This document shows, one piece after another, positions 54,096 to 62,649 of a stretch of DNA of 64,000 nt (its first letter is position 1; each line of letters starts with the position of its first letter). This stretch comes from Thalassobellus sediminis (GTDB lineage: Bacteria; Bacteroidota; Bacteroidia; Flavobacteriales; Flavobacteriaceae). The notes under the pieces were generated by a model that saw nothing but the letters and a program-made list of their open reading frames with translations, ran no database searches and was not told where the DNA came from. The stretch covers positions 124,001 through 188,000 of the forward strand of contig NZ_JBISCD010000040.1 of the NCBI RefSeq assembly GCF_044386045.1, given 5' to 3'. Position numbers and translations under genes: made by a program.

Positions 54096-55052
54096 ATGAA
54101 GCTATTTAATATTAAAACATTCCTGATTTACATGTTACTAACCACAACATGTTTTTCACAAAACCCATTAAATTTTGGCAGTGATATTTTAACTGCTGAT
54201 CCATCAGCACACGTTTGGAAAGATGGTAAAATGTATGTATACGCTTCACATGACGAGCCATGTCAAGAAGATTTCTGGATGAAAGATTGGCATGTATTTT
54301 CGTCTAGTGATTTAATAAATTGGACCGATCATGGTGCTTGTTTAACTGTTGATGATTTATCATGGGCAGATAATTATGCTTGGGCTCCAGATGCTGCCTA
54401 TAAAAATGGAAAATATTATTTCTGCTTTCCAGTAGGAACAGGTTTTAAAGATCGTATAAACCCTAAAAACAGCACCAAATGGATGGGATTAGGTATGGCT
54501 GTTAGTGACTCACCAACTGGTCCTTTTAAAGATGCTATTGGAAAACCACTTTGGACGGAACCTTATGCTAACGATCCTTGTTTATTTATTGATGATGACG
54601 ATAAAGGCTATATATATTTTAATGGTGGTGGTGATTATTTAGTTGCTGAAATGGCTGATGATTTACTAAGCGTAAAAGGAGAACTTTATAAAATGGATAT
54701 GGGTGGCTATAAACCTAAAAGAGAAGGTCCTTGGGTTTTTAAAAAAAATGACGTTTACTATTATACCATGCCAGAAGACAACAGAGTATTAACCTATTAC
54801 ACTTCTAACTCACCTTTAGGTCCCTGGAAATACCAAGGGGAGATTATGAATGAAGAAAATGCCAGCAATAACCACCATTCTATTGTTGAATTTAACGGAC
54901 AGTGGATTTTATTTTACCACCGATGGGTAGATACCGAATTTGATTGTAACAAAAAACAACGTAAAATTTGTGCTGAATATTTATTTTTTAATGAAGATGG
55001 CACCATTAAAACAATTGAACGTACAGAAACTGGTCTTTCTAAAAAACTTTAA
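54096..55052 (+). CDS. Glycoside hydrolase family 43-like exported enzyme
   Basis: The product is about 318 aa with a signal peptide ending TTCFSQ. It is a five-bladed propeller of GH43 type: general-base Asp in TADPSAHVW, modulator Asp in WAPDAAY, and acid Glu in PKREGPWVF. Such enzymes act as exo-arabinofuranosidases, xylosidases or galactosidases; sequence alone does not set the specificity. The ATG chosen yields the signal peptide; an upstream in-frame start overlaps the deformylase gene. It is the last gene before the terminator preceding the cassette array. Confidence 0.87.
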   Translation: MKLFNIKTFLIYMLLTTTCFSQNPLNFGSDILTADPSAHVWKDGKMYVYASHDEPCQEDFWMKDWHVFSSSDLINWTDHGACLTVDDLSWADNYAWAPDAAYKNGKYYFCFPVGTGFKDRINPKNSTKWMGLGMAVSDSPTGPFKDAIGKPLWTEPYANDPCLFIDDDDKGYIYFNGGGDYLVAEMADDLLSVKGELYKMDMGGYKPKREGPWVFKKNDVYYYTMPEDNRVLTYYTSNSPLGPWKYQGEIMNEENASNNHHSIVEFNGQWILFYHRWVDTEFDCNKKQRKICAEYLFFNEDGTIKTIERTETGLSKKL

Positions 55053-55060
55053 TATCTCAT

Positions 55061-55091
55061 AAAAAGACAGCTAGATTGTGACTGTCTTTTT
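55061..55091 (+). terminator. Terminator after the GH43-like gene
   Basis: Arms AAAAAGACAG and CTGTCTTTTT enclose an 11-base loop, starting 9 bases past the stop codon. It closes the run that begins with mreB and separates it from the cassette array. Confidence 0.85.
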
Positions 55092-55130
55092 GTGTTTTTC
55101 AACTTGAATTTGTCAGAAAAAATAACTAAA

Positions 55131-55180
55131 TTCGTTTAACGTTTGATATAAAAGATTAAAACGATTTCATATCAACGTAG
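55131..55180 (+). repeat. Short attC-like site at the left edge of the cassette array
   Basis: R''-like arm TTCGTTTAAC (55131-55140) is followed by a stem TTGATATAAAA pairing with TTTCATATCAA, then CGTAG at the boundary. The arm is perfectly complementary to GTTAAACGAA, which now sits 3.5 kb away at the right edge of the array (58680-58689). This suggests one ancestral hairpin split between G and TT by cassette insertion. Confidence 0.7.
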
Positions 55181-55202
55181 TTCTCTACAAGTTAAAAGAA
55201 CC

Positions 55203-57404
55203 ATGAAACAAACAATTTTAATTATTCTATCTATTTTTTGTTTTAGTTGCTCATCTCAAACAGAAAAGAAATTCAATTTAGATTTTGAAACGTACAATTC
55301 AACTTACAAATTCCCAAAAGACTGGTTTCAATGGGGAGATTATAATTTAAGTGCAGATACTATTTATGCCCATTCTGGAAAATTTTCAGGAAAAATTAAA
55401 TCGACTAAGAAAGGTGGCTCTTTTGGTTCTATAGCCTATAAAATTCCAGCCAACTATAAAGGAAAATCTCTTCAGCTTGAAGGCTACATGAAAATTAAAA
55501 ATGTTGAGAATGGGTTTGGCGGCCTATTACTGAGGGTTGACGGCAATCGTAAGGTGTTAGCCTTTGATAATATGAAAAACCAAAAGATTAATGGTACAAA
55601 AGATTGGCAAAAATATTCCATTACTTTATCATACCCTGAAAATGCAGAAAATATTTATGTAGCAGGAATAATTACAGGTACAGGTGAAGCATGGTTTGAC
55701 GATTTTGTTTTGACCGTTGACGGTAATGATGTTCAAACTCTTAAAGAAATAGAAAAACCAATTTACAAGGCTAATTTAGATAAAGAATTTGATTTAGGCT
55801 CAAAAATTGACTTTCCAAAACTTAATGAAGAGCTAACAAATAATTTAGAATTGCTAGGTAAGATTTGGGGCTTTTTAAAATATAACCATCCAGAAATTTG
55901 CAAAGGAAATTATAATTGGGATTATGAACTTTTTAGAATGCTTCCAAAATATCTAAAAACAAAGAGTAATCTAGAAAGAGACCAAATCCTCCTTCAATGG
56001 ATTTCTAAATATGGGAAAATAGATCAATGTCTCGATTGTAAAGCGACTTCTTCTGATGCATTTTTGAAACCAGACCTATCTTGGTTTAATGAGTATGAAC
56101 TTAATTCTGAATTAAAGAACAAATTGAAATATATTTATCAAAATAGGTTTCAAGGAAAGCAATTTTACATTGAAAGAGGTTCTGTTGGTAATCCTATTTT
56201 TTTAAATGAAAATGGTTACTATGATATGTCTTATGACGATGACGGATTTAAGCTATTGGCGCTTTATAGATATTGGAATATGATTAATTATTTTTATCCA
56301 AACAAGTACTTAACGGATAAAAATTGGAACGATGTTTTAAAAGAATATATTCCAAAGTTTATAAATTCAAAAAACAAATTAGAATATGAATTAGCTTGTA
56401 TTGAACTAATCGGAGAGATAAATGATACGCATGGATTCATCGTTGGATTCACTTTAGTAAACAAAATTAGGGGACAGTTTTATCCACCTTTCAATTTAGA
56501 ATTTATAAAAGACAAACTTGTAGTTTCTGATTATTATAATCCTGAGTTAAAAGATATTTCCAAGCTAACTGTTGGAGATATCATTACACATATAAACAAT
56601 AAACCCGTACAAACTATTGTTGACAGTATTAGTCCTTTTTACCCAGCCTCAAATAAGGCTGTCAAATTGAGAGATATTTCTAGAGATATCCTACGTTCAA
56701 ATAAAAAAGAAATTGGCATTGATTACATTTCAAATAATCAAGAACACAAACACAGTTTACTCCTTTATAAAAAAGAAGATCTAAATATGAGATGGTATAA
56801 TTTTACAGAGGGAAAATGCTATAAAATGCTTGATGGCAACATAGGTTATGTAACTTTAAAAACCATAACCGCAGCTGACGTTCCGATGATAAAAGATACT
56901 TTTAAAAATACAAAAGGAATTATTATAGACATCCGTAACTATCCTTCAACATTTGTACCTTTTTTATTAGGCCCATATTTTGTTTCATCATCTACACCAT
57001 TCGTAAAATTCACCAATTTTAATTTAGATAATTCAGGAGAGTTTAATTTTACAGAGGCATTAGAGATTCCAAAAGGAGAAGAAACCTATAAAGGCAAATT
57101 AGTATTATTGGTTAACGAAATTACACAAAGTCAAGGAGAATATACTAGTATGGCATTTAGAGCAGGTGATAATACAACTATTGTTGGTAGTACAACTGCG
57201 GGAGCAGATGGAAATGTTTCTTCAATATATTTACCCGGTGGGTTATCGACTAATATTTCTGGCATTGGTGTTTATTATCCTGATGGCACCGAAACCCAAA
57301 GAGTTGGTATTATTCCAGATGTCGAAATTAAACCAACCATAGAAGGATTAAAGAAAGGAAGGGATGAATTATTGGAAAAAGCTATTGAGATAATAAATGA
57401 ATAA
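55203..57404 (+). CDS. S41-family peptidase lipoprotein (cassette 1)
   Basis: This 733-aa protein has a lipoprotein signal (lipid Cys 16, CFSC). Residues 25-180 form a jelly-roll, CBM-like domain ending AWFDDFVLTV; residues 200-400 are helical; a PDZ-like part lies at about 420-500 (LTVGDIITHINNKP); and the C-terminal S41 domain carries the Ser nucleophile in QSQGE (S643) and a GIIPDVEI-type end typical of tricorn/CtpA relatives. It is likely a cell-surface or periplasmic serine peptidase. The start codon lies 22 bases inside the cassette and the stop is 6 bases before the attC-like arm, leaving almost no non-coding space, as in integron cassettes. Confidence 0.88.
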   Translation: MKQTILIILSIFCFSCSSQTEKKFNLDFETYNSTYKFPKDWFQWGDYNLSADTIYAHSGKFSGKIKSTKKGGSFGSIAYKIPANYKGKSLQLEGYMKIKNVENGFGGLLLRVDGNRKVLAFDNMKNQKINGTKDWQKYSITLSYPENAENIYVAGIITGTGEAWFDDFVLTVDGNDVQTLKEIEKPIYKANLDKEFDLGSKIDFPKLNEELTNNLELLGKIWGFLKYNHPEICKGNYNWDYELFRMLPKYLKTKSNLERDQILLQWISKYGKIDQCLDCKATSSDAFLKPDLSWFNEYELNSELKNKLKYIYQNRFQGKQFYIERGSVGNPIFLNENGYYDMSYDDDGFKLLALYRYWNMINYFYPNKYLTDKNWNDVLKEYIPKFINSKNKLEYELACIELIGEINDTHGFIVGFTLVNKIRGQFYPPFNLEFIKDKLVVSDYYNPELKDISKLTVGDIITHINNKPVQTIVDSISPFYPASNKAVKLRDISRDILRSNKKEIGIDYISNNQEHKHSLLLYKKEDLNMRWYNFTEGKCYKMLDGNIGYVTLKTITAADVPMIKDTFKNTKGIIIDIRNYPSTFVPFLLGPYFVSSSTPFVKFTNFNLDNSGEFNFTEALEIPKGEETYKGKLVLLVNEITQSQGEYTSMAFRAGDNTTIVGSTTAGADGNVSSIYLPGGLSTNISGIGVYYPDGTETQRVGIIPDVEIKPTIEGLKKGRDELLEKAIEIINE

Positions 57405-57410
57405 AAAACC

Positions 57411-57540
57411 TGTAGAGAACACCGTATATAAAAAATTGCTATTTTTAGCTTAACCAATGTTAGTTGCTCGTTTGCTTGCATCTGATTTTCCTTCGGAAAA
57501 TCCTCGCACACAAACACGCAACTTTCCATATACATCAACG
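57411..57540 (+). repeat. attC-like recombination site of cassette 1
   Basis: The 130-bp imperfect palindrome consists of arm TGTAGAGAAC, then GTATATAAAAAATTGC pairing with GCAACTTTCCATATAC (13 of 16). A central arm GTTGCTCGTTTG pairs with CAAACACGCAAC, and an innermost perfect GATTTTCC-TTC-GGAAAATC hairpin caps it. It ends ATCAACG before the next cassette's TT. It is similar in sequence and size to the site after cassette 2. Confidence 0.8.
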
Positions 57541-57612
57541 TTATATGGCATTTGACTCAAAATTCATGTAACAAAACACTTAGAAACGCTACCAATTGAA
57601 AAACAACAATTA

Positions 57613-58560
57613 ATGAAAAAAATAACATTACTCTTTACATTAGTTTTTTTTATTTTCTCTTGTGCAAAGAAACAAGAATCTCAATTCGACCGTTTGTTTG
57701 AGAATGCATTCAAAATTATAAGTAAAAATTATATAAAGAATAATGAGATAAATTGGATTTATGTAAAGAAAAATGTTAGAGATTCAATAAAGGTTTTTCG
57801 AAATAATGATGATGTTCATAACGCAGTAAAATATACATTGGATTTAATAAACGACGACCACGGTTTCTTTTTGAAGCCAAATGAAAATTGGACACTAAAT
57901 GATTCCGTTAAAATTCCTAAAATTGAATATCGAATTCTTGAAAAGGACATAGGTTACATTAAAATTCCTGGATTTGGGGCAAACGATAGCATATCTACTT
58001 TGTTTGCTTTAAAAATTCGTAAAGCATTAAAAGAAATAGATAACTCAACGGAATTGAAAGGATGGATTATCGATTTAAAAGATGACATTGGTGGTAAGTC
58101 TTTTAGTCAACCATTGGGGCTGTCTCCTCTTTTTAAAGATTCTATTATTGGATACAATAAAGATAATAAGGGTAACATTAAAACGATAATTTGTGCAAAT
58201 AACCATTACAAAACTTCCGATGGGTTTAATATTAAAATAGATTTCGATAACACCTTAAATAATAAGAATAAAAAAATTGCTATCCTAATTAATGGTTACA
58301 CAGCAAGTTGTGGAGAGAGTGTAGCATTGGCATTTAAATTTCAAGAAAAGACAAAATTGTTTGGATCAAAATCTATGGGGTTAACAACATCCTTAATGAA
58401 TGTTTCATTTAGTCCTAGTGGAGCAGATTTGTTTTTTAGCCATGAATTTATGTGTGATAAAAATAAAAGAGCAATAATAGGTCCGTTAAAACCAGATGTT
58501 GAATGCTTGGATGAAGAAGCAATTGAAAAAGCAATTGAATGGATAAAAAACGCCATATAA
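57613..58560 (+). CDS. Small S41-family peptidase lipoprotein (cassette 2)
   Basis: The 315-aa protein has a lipoprotein signal (FIFSC, lipid Cys 17). It lacks the CBM-like and PDZ domains of the cassette-1 protein and consists of a helical N-part and an S41 domain with the Ser nucleophile in TASCGE (S232). Other landmarks are IGYIKIPGFG and GWIIDLKDDIGG. The stop codon lies inside the attC-like arm, so the gene fills the cassette. It shares the fold but only weak sequence similarity with the first cassette's protein, so the two were probably captured separately rather than duplicated. Confidence 0.85.
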   Translation: MKKITLLFTLVFFIFSCAKKQESQFDRLFENAFKIISKNYIKNNEINWIYVKKNVRDSIKVFRNNDDVHNAVKYTLDLINDDHGFFLKPNENWTLNDSVKIPKIEYRILEKDIGYIKIPGFGANDSISTLFALKIRKALKEIDNSTELKGWIIDLKDDIGGKSFSQPLGLSPLFKDSIIGYNKDNKGNIKTIICANNHYKTSDGFNIKIDFDNTLNNKNKKIAILINGYTASCGESVALAFKFQEKTKLFGSKSMGLTTSLMNVSFSPSGADLFFSHEFMCDKNKRAIIGPLKPDVECLDEEAIEKAIEWIKNAI

Positions 58561-58680
58561 CAAAGTATAAAAAAAATTGCTAGTTTTAGCTAAACCAAAG
58601 TTAGTTGCTCGTTTGCTAGCTTCTGATTTTCCTTCGGAAAATCTTCGAACACAAAACCGCACTATTCTTATACGTAACCG
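58552..58680 (+). repeat. attC-like recombination site of cassette 2
   Basis: Arm GCCATATAAC overlaps the gene's stop codon. GTATAAAAAAAATTGC then pairs with GCACTATTCTTATAC, and the same perfect GATTTTCC-TTC-GGAAAATC tip is present. The site ends GTAACCG followed by TTAAAC; GTTAAAC fits the integron core consensus GTTRRRY exactly. The central ~100 bp is closely similar to the site at 57411, whereas the outer arms differ and instead match the cassette's own first bases. Confidence 0.8.
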
Positions 58681-58710
58681 TTAAACGAAGCATTAAAATT
58701 CATATAACAA

Positions 58711-58736
58711 AAAAGTCTGCATAAATGCAGACTTTT
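58711..58736 (-). terminator. Terminator of tRNA-Tyr
   Basis: Perfect 12-base arms AAAAGTCTGCAT and ATGCAGACTTTT surround a two-base centre, 11 bases past the tRNA 3' end. The A-run on the plus strand becomes the U-run of the tRNA transcript. Confidence 0.8.
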
Positions 58737-58746
58737 CAAGTTAAAG

Positions 58747-58828
<82 letters not shown>

Positions 58829-58839
58829 AAAACCGTGGG

Positions 58840-58871
58840 CAAATATATTATAGTTTATTAAGTATGCAAAA
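58840..58871 (-). promoter_or_regulatory. Promoter of tRNA-Tyr
   Basis: On the minus strand TTTTG and TATATTTG are separated by 19 bases, an exact Bacteroidota promoter. The predicted start is about 6 bases before the mature tRNA. Confidence 0.75.
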
Positions 58872-58887
58872 TAAAATCATGCAATTT

Positions 58888-61599
58888 TTACAATTCGTAT
58901 CGCAATCTAAACGAGACAAATAAAGGCTGTATAAAATACTCGGTTGCACTAACAGAAAGAGCACTTGTACTTGTATTATTTTGCGCCTTGGTATTGAATA
59001 AGTTAGTGGCTTTAATTTCATATTCTAACTTGGAATCCTTATCTTTTTTGTATGCTAAAGATGCATTTAAAAATTCGTAACTATTAATGGTTTTATCTTC
59101 ATCACTAAAATTATTATACGAATAATCAGATTTTAATGTGAAAGATTTAAAAATAAGCGCATCAAATTCTACCGATGGTGACTTTGTATAAAACTTAGTA
59201 TTACTATTTCCTTGATTATTATCTTGAATGCTGTAACGATACCCTAATTCAATATTAGGTGCCGTTTTAAAATTAGTTCGTAACTCTGTTCTGTAGGTTT
59301 GAGAGAAACTCTCGCTAACAGATTGTACATTTTGAACAAATTGATTAAACTTTGAGTAATTTAAATTCCCTCTTACTGAAGCTCTTATTTTACCAAATGT
59401 ACGCTGAAATCTTGCATTAGCACTCGCACTTTCATCGGCAAAAGCAGAATTAAAAGGCGAACTAACTCGCACAACACTTCCAGGTTCAAAAATAGATGTA
59501 TTTCTAATATTATCGATGCTTTTGTTATAACTCAATCTTGCAAAAACATTCGTGTAATTAAACATATTAAAACTAAAATAAGATAAGTTTATATTATGTG
59601 ATAAAGCATTTTCTAACTCTGGACTTCCTGAAAACAAAGAACTATAGCTATTTAACACCAATCCACTAGCAAACTTAGACACATCGGTAAATTGCGTTTG
59701 CATACGGTAATTTAAAGTAACTTGCTCACTCTTTTTTAACTGCATACGCATATTGAAATCGGGTAATACCCTGAAAAAATTATCGGTAGTCTTAGTACTT
59801 TGCTGTTTATTATTTGTGCTATAAGCATGCGCTGAAAATCCTGGAGTAAAAGTAAAAATTCCCGATTTCAACCTATAATGCGCCGCTAAATAGATATCGC
59901 TAAAATTATATTTAATATCATTAGCATCTAATCCTTCATTAATTGTTGGTGTTGGATTAAATCTAGAATCATTATCTAAAAATTGAAAAATATCAGAATC
60001 AAATTGTTGGCTACTAAGTATGGTCCCAACAGTGAAATTAATATCACTTTTATTATTTAATATATTCCAATAATCTAACTTAGCATCCACTTGATTAGAT
60101 TTCACTCGCTTCTCTTGACCAATGTTATAGCCTATTTGAGCACCATCTAAACCTAAATCATTTGCGGTTCCTTCATAGTTGTCTTTATCTTCTAAAATAG
60201 CATTATAAAACGGATCTTCATCTTGTAGTAAATGCTGAACTTCCAACGCAAAAATATTCGTTTCATTTAGCGTATAATAATAATTTAAATTTTGATTGAT
60301 ACTATATGGACTTGAATTTTCCAACTCAGCTATACTACCATTAACCGTAGAGAAAAAATCTTGGTCTTGAGATTCTTTTGAGACACGTCCTAAAATATCA
60401 TAATCTAATTGATTACTCGCATTTGGTTTATATTTAGCCGATAGTTTTACCATTCCTAAGTCACTACGTTGCATCGTATTACTTCTGGTACTTTCGTTTG
60501 GAATCCCTAAACCTTCATCAGTATATTGAACATCTCTATTTTCCTGTAATTCGGTTTTACTGTTAGAAAAAATAGCAAACCCACTTAAATCTAAAGCTTT
60601 ATTAGGCGACCAGCTAAAATTAGCAGCTCCAAACTTAGTATTAATATCTTTTGCTCGATTATTTTGTGCCGTTAGAAACCCTAAATTATTACTTCCTAAA
60701 TTAATATTTGTCCCACTACCACTACTTGGTCTTCTAAATCCGCCAGTGAAATTAAAATAATCACGACGTGAAAATGCAACTTCACCTAAGTTATTTAAGT
60801 CGGTAATAATATTAATGCTGTATTCTGGACTGTAATAAAACAATTTAGGTTGCAATAAATACAGCTCATTTTTATCTGAAGCACCACCACCTGCAGTTAT
60901 ATTTCCAAACCAAAAATTCTTTTTACCTTCTTTTAATTTAATATTAATGGCAATATTATCTTGATTATTTTTTACGCCACTTAACTGACCAACTTCAGCG
61001 TAATTTTTAAGCACCTGCACTTTATCAACGGCATTGGCAGGAATATTTTCTACAGCTAATTTAGAATCTCCATCAAAAAAATCTTTACCATCAACCATCA
61101 CTTTACCTACTGTTTTTCCTTCAACCTCTATTTGTCCGTCATCATTAATTTCAACACCTGGTAAATTTTTAAGAACATCTCCCAATTTTCTCTCTGTTCC
61201 TTTATTGAAGGAATCGGCATTATAAACAATAGTATCTCCTTTTATGGTTACTGGCATTTCATACACCAATTCAATTTCATCTAAAGTATTATCGTTTTGT
61301 AATGTAAAATTCTGAGTTATATCGGAATCTAAGGTTTTTATATCTTCTTGCCCTGTTTTCATACCAATATAACTTACCTGTAATTTGTATGTGCTATTTT
61401 TTTCTAAAGATAACTTATAACGACCAGCATCATTGGTTATGCCATATGAATCTAATTTTTGTGTTTCTTGATTTATAGCAATTACATTTGCTAACTCAAG
61501 TGGCTCTCCAATACTATCTTTAACAACACCTTCTACTTTTATTTGGGCAAAATTTACTCCAGCTACTAAAAGCAGCATTAATAAAATTATTTTTTTCAT
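58888..61599 (-). CDS. TonB-dependent receptor / outer-membrane beta-barrel protein
   Basis: The product is 903 aa. A signal peptide is followed by a carboxypeptidase-regulatory-like domain (about 20-105, YKLQVSYIGM), a plug with NLPGVEINDDGQIEVEGK and VMVDGKDFFDGD, and a large barrel ending SFRLRYEL. It matches the outer-membrane beta-barrel family that typically partners GLPGLI proteins, as seen here with the gene 27 bases upstream. The substrate is unknown. There is no SusD partner, so it is not a classical glycan SusCD pair. Confidence 0.9.
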   Translation of the reverse strand: MKKIILLMLLLVAGVNFAQIKVEGVVKDSIGEPLELANVIAINQETQKLDSYGITNDAGRYKLSLEKNSTYKLQVSYIGMKTGQEDIKTLDSDITQNFTLQNDNTLDEIELVYEMPVTIKGDTIVYNADSFNKGTERKLGDVLKNLPGVEINDDGQIEVEGKTVGKVMVDGKDFFDGDSKLAVENIPANAVDKVQVLKNYAEVGQLSGVKNNQDNIAINIKLKEGKKNFWFGNITAGGGASDKNELYLLQPKLFYYSPEYSINIITDLNNLGEVAFSRRDYFNFTGGFRRPSSGSGTNINLGSNNLGFLTAQNNRAKDINTKFGAANFSWSPNKALDLSGFAIFSNSKTELQENRDVQYTDEGLGIPNESTRSNTMQRSDLGMVKLSAKYKPNASNQLDYDILGRVSKESQDQDFFSTVNGSIAELENSSPYSINQNLNYYYTLNETNIFALEVQHLLQDEDPFYNAILEDKDNYEGTANDLGLDGAQIGYNIGQEKRVKSNQVDAKLDYWNILNNKSDINFTVGTILSSQQFDSDIFQFLDNDSRFNPTPTINEGLDANDIKYNFSDIYLAAHYRLKSGIFTFTPGFSAHAYSTNNKQQSTKTTDNFFRVLPDFNMRMQLKKSEQVTLNYRMQTQFTDVSKFASGLVLNSYSSLFSGSPELENALSHNINLSYFSFNMFNYTNVFARLSYNKSIDNIRNTSIFEPGSVVRVSSPFNSAFADESASANARFQRTFGKIRASVRGNLNYSKFNQFVQNVQSVSESFSQTYRTELRTNFKTAPNIELGYRYSIQDNNQGNSNTKFYTKSPSVEFDALIFKSFTLKSDYSYNNFSDEDKTINSYEFLNASLAYKKDKDSKLEYEIKATNLFNTKAQNNTSTSALSVSATEYFIQPLFVSFRLRYEL

Positions 61600-61626
61600 T
61601 ATTTATTTGATTGATTGAATTAAAAA

Positions 61627-62493
61627 TTATCTACGCCCTCCTCGGCCTCCACGGCCTCTGTACATCTCTCTCATTTCCTCTGTTTTTTTTTTAACAATGG
61701 CATCATACTCTTTTTGAGTAACATCTTTTCCTTTTGACGGCACTTTAATAGTTTCCTTTTCTGAAGGGTTTAATATTATTTTAGAACACAAAATGGTTGT
61801 TCTATCGGCACTAATTTCTAAAATTAATCCAGGTAAGCCCCAGTATACATCAGGACCTTGGTTAATTGGTATTTGTGGTGTATACCAAGCAGTAACCTCT
61901 ATCTCTCTTGGCTCATCAACTTCTTTAGTTTCTTCTTTTTTAGCACTTGTAGAATCTTTTGGTTTTTCATTATCATTTCTTCGTCTAAAACTAGCAATAT
62001 CAAACCCCTCTACTTTCTTAATTGCTGTTGCCTTAAAACAGGTATATTTTCCAATGGTTTTGGTTTCTGCGCCTAATTCCCATTCTAACTTTTGTAAACT
62101 ATCATTAACCAAAAATTGTTTTCCAAAAAACTCTTCTTCTTTTAAAACTTTTTGATCTTTTACATTTTTATACTGAGCACCTCCTGTTCCCATCATCATT
62201 CTAAAACGCATACCACCACCTTGTCCAGGTGCTTCTAATTTTTCTTCTTCTTTATATAAAGATTCAGATTGATTAAACGTTAGAATAAATGTTTTTTCTA
62301 AAGCACTTTTCATACGGTCTGCGATTTGCTTTTTACGCTCTTCACTTAATTGTCCGCCACCAAAATTGCTCATATCCATAGTTGTTTTTGATTCATAAAT
62401 AGCTATTCCTTGGAAATCTTTTTGAGCAAAAGAAATAAAGGAAACCAATAGCAATAAACATGTTATTACAGTTTTAAAATAATTGAAGATCAT
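61627..62493 (-). CDS. GLPGLI family protein
   Basis: This ~288-aa protein with a signal peptide ending SFAQ has the naming motif WGLPGLILEI at about residues 218-227, preceded by AWYTPQIPINQGP. The C-terminus is an unusual basic, glycine-rich tail (MYRGRGGRGGRR). GLPGLI proteins are exported proteins of unknown function tied to TonB receptors. The ATG chosen gives a compact signal; one eight codons upstream is possible. Confidence 0.85.
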   Translation of the reverse strand: MIFNYFKTVITCLLLLVSFISFAQKDFQGIAIYESKTTMDMSNFGGGQLSEERKKQIADRMKSALEKTFILTFNQSESLYKEEEKLEAPGQGGGMRFRMMMGTGGAQYKNVKDQKVLKEEEFFGKQFLVNDSLQKLEWELGAETKTIGKYTCFKATAIKKVEGFDIASFRRRNDNEKPKDSTSAKKEETKEVDEPREIEVTAWYTPQIPINQGPDVYWGLPGLILEISADRTTILCSKIILNPSEKETIKVPSKGKDVTQKEYDAIVKKKTEEMREMYRGRGGRGGRR

Positions 62494-62649
62494 AATTAAT
62501 AATGTTTTGTTAGGCATTAATTAAACTTAGACCTAAACTACATTATTTAGTTTAATTGAAAAGTGTTAAAGTATTCTTAAAAAATTTATTAATTCTCTAA
62601 AAACTAATTTGCTAAAAAGTGGTTTGATTTTTGTATTTTTCATGTCGCC

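Larger units (their letters stand above)
55181..58680 (+). mobile_element. Integron-like array of two gene cassettes, no integrase (CALIN)
   Basis: Two head-to-tail units (55181-57540, 2360 bp; 57541-58680, 1140 bp) each hold one gene followed by an attC-like site, both in the same orientation. All three boundaries read G|TT. Each unit's first bases pair perfectly with the arm next to its own stop codon: GTTCTCTACA (55180) with TGTAGAGAAC (57411), and GTTATATGGC (57540) with GCCATATAAC (58552). This within-unit pairing with between-unit difference is the hallmark of cassettes inserted by integron integrase. No integrase gene is in the window. The array is bordered by a terminator on the left and tRNA-Tyr on the right. 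Confidence 0.82.

Noticed and set aside
55131..58689. Reading the repeats after the S41 genes as terminators or a MITE pair
   Set aside because: There is no U-run after the stems, and the end sequences differ between copies but match the start of their own unit, which a MITE or terminator would not do.
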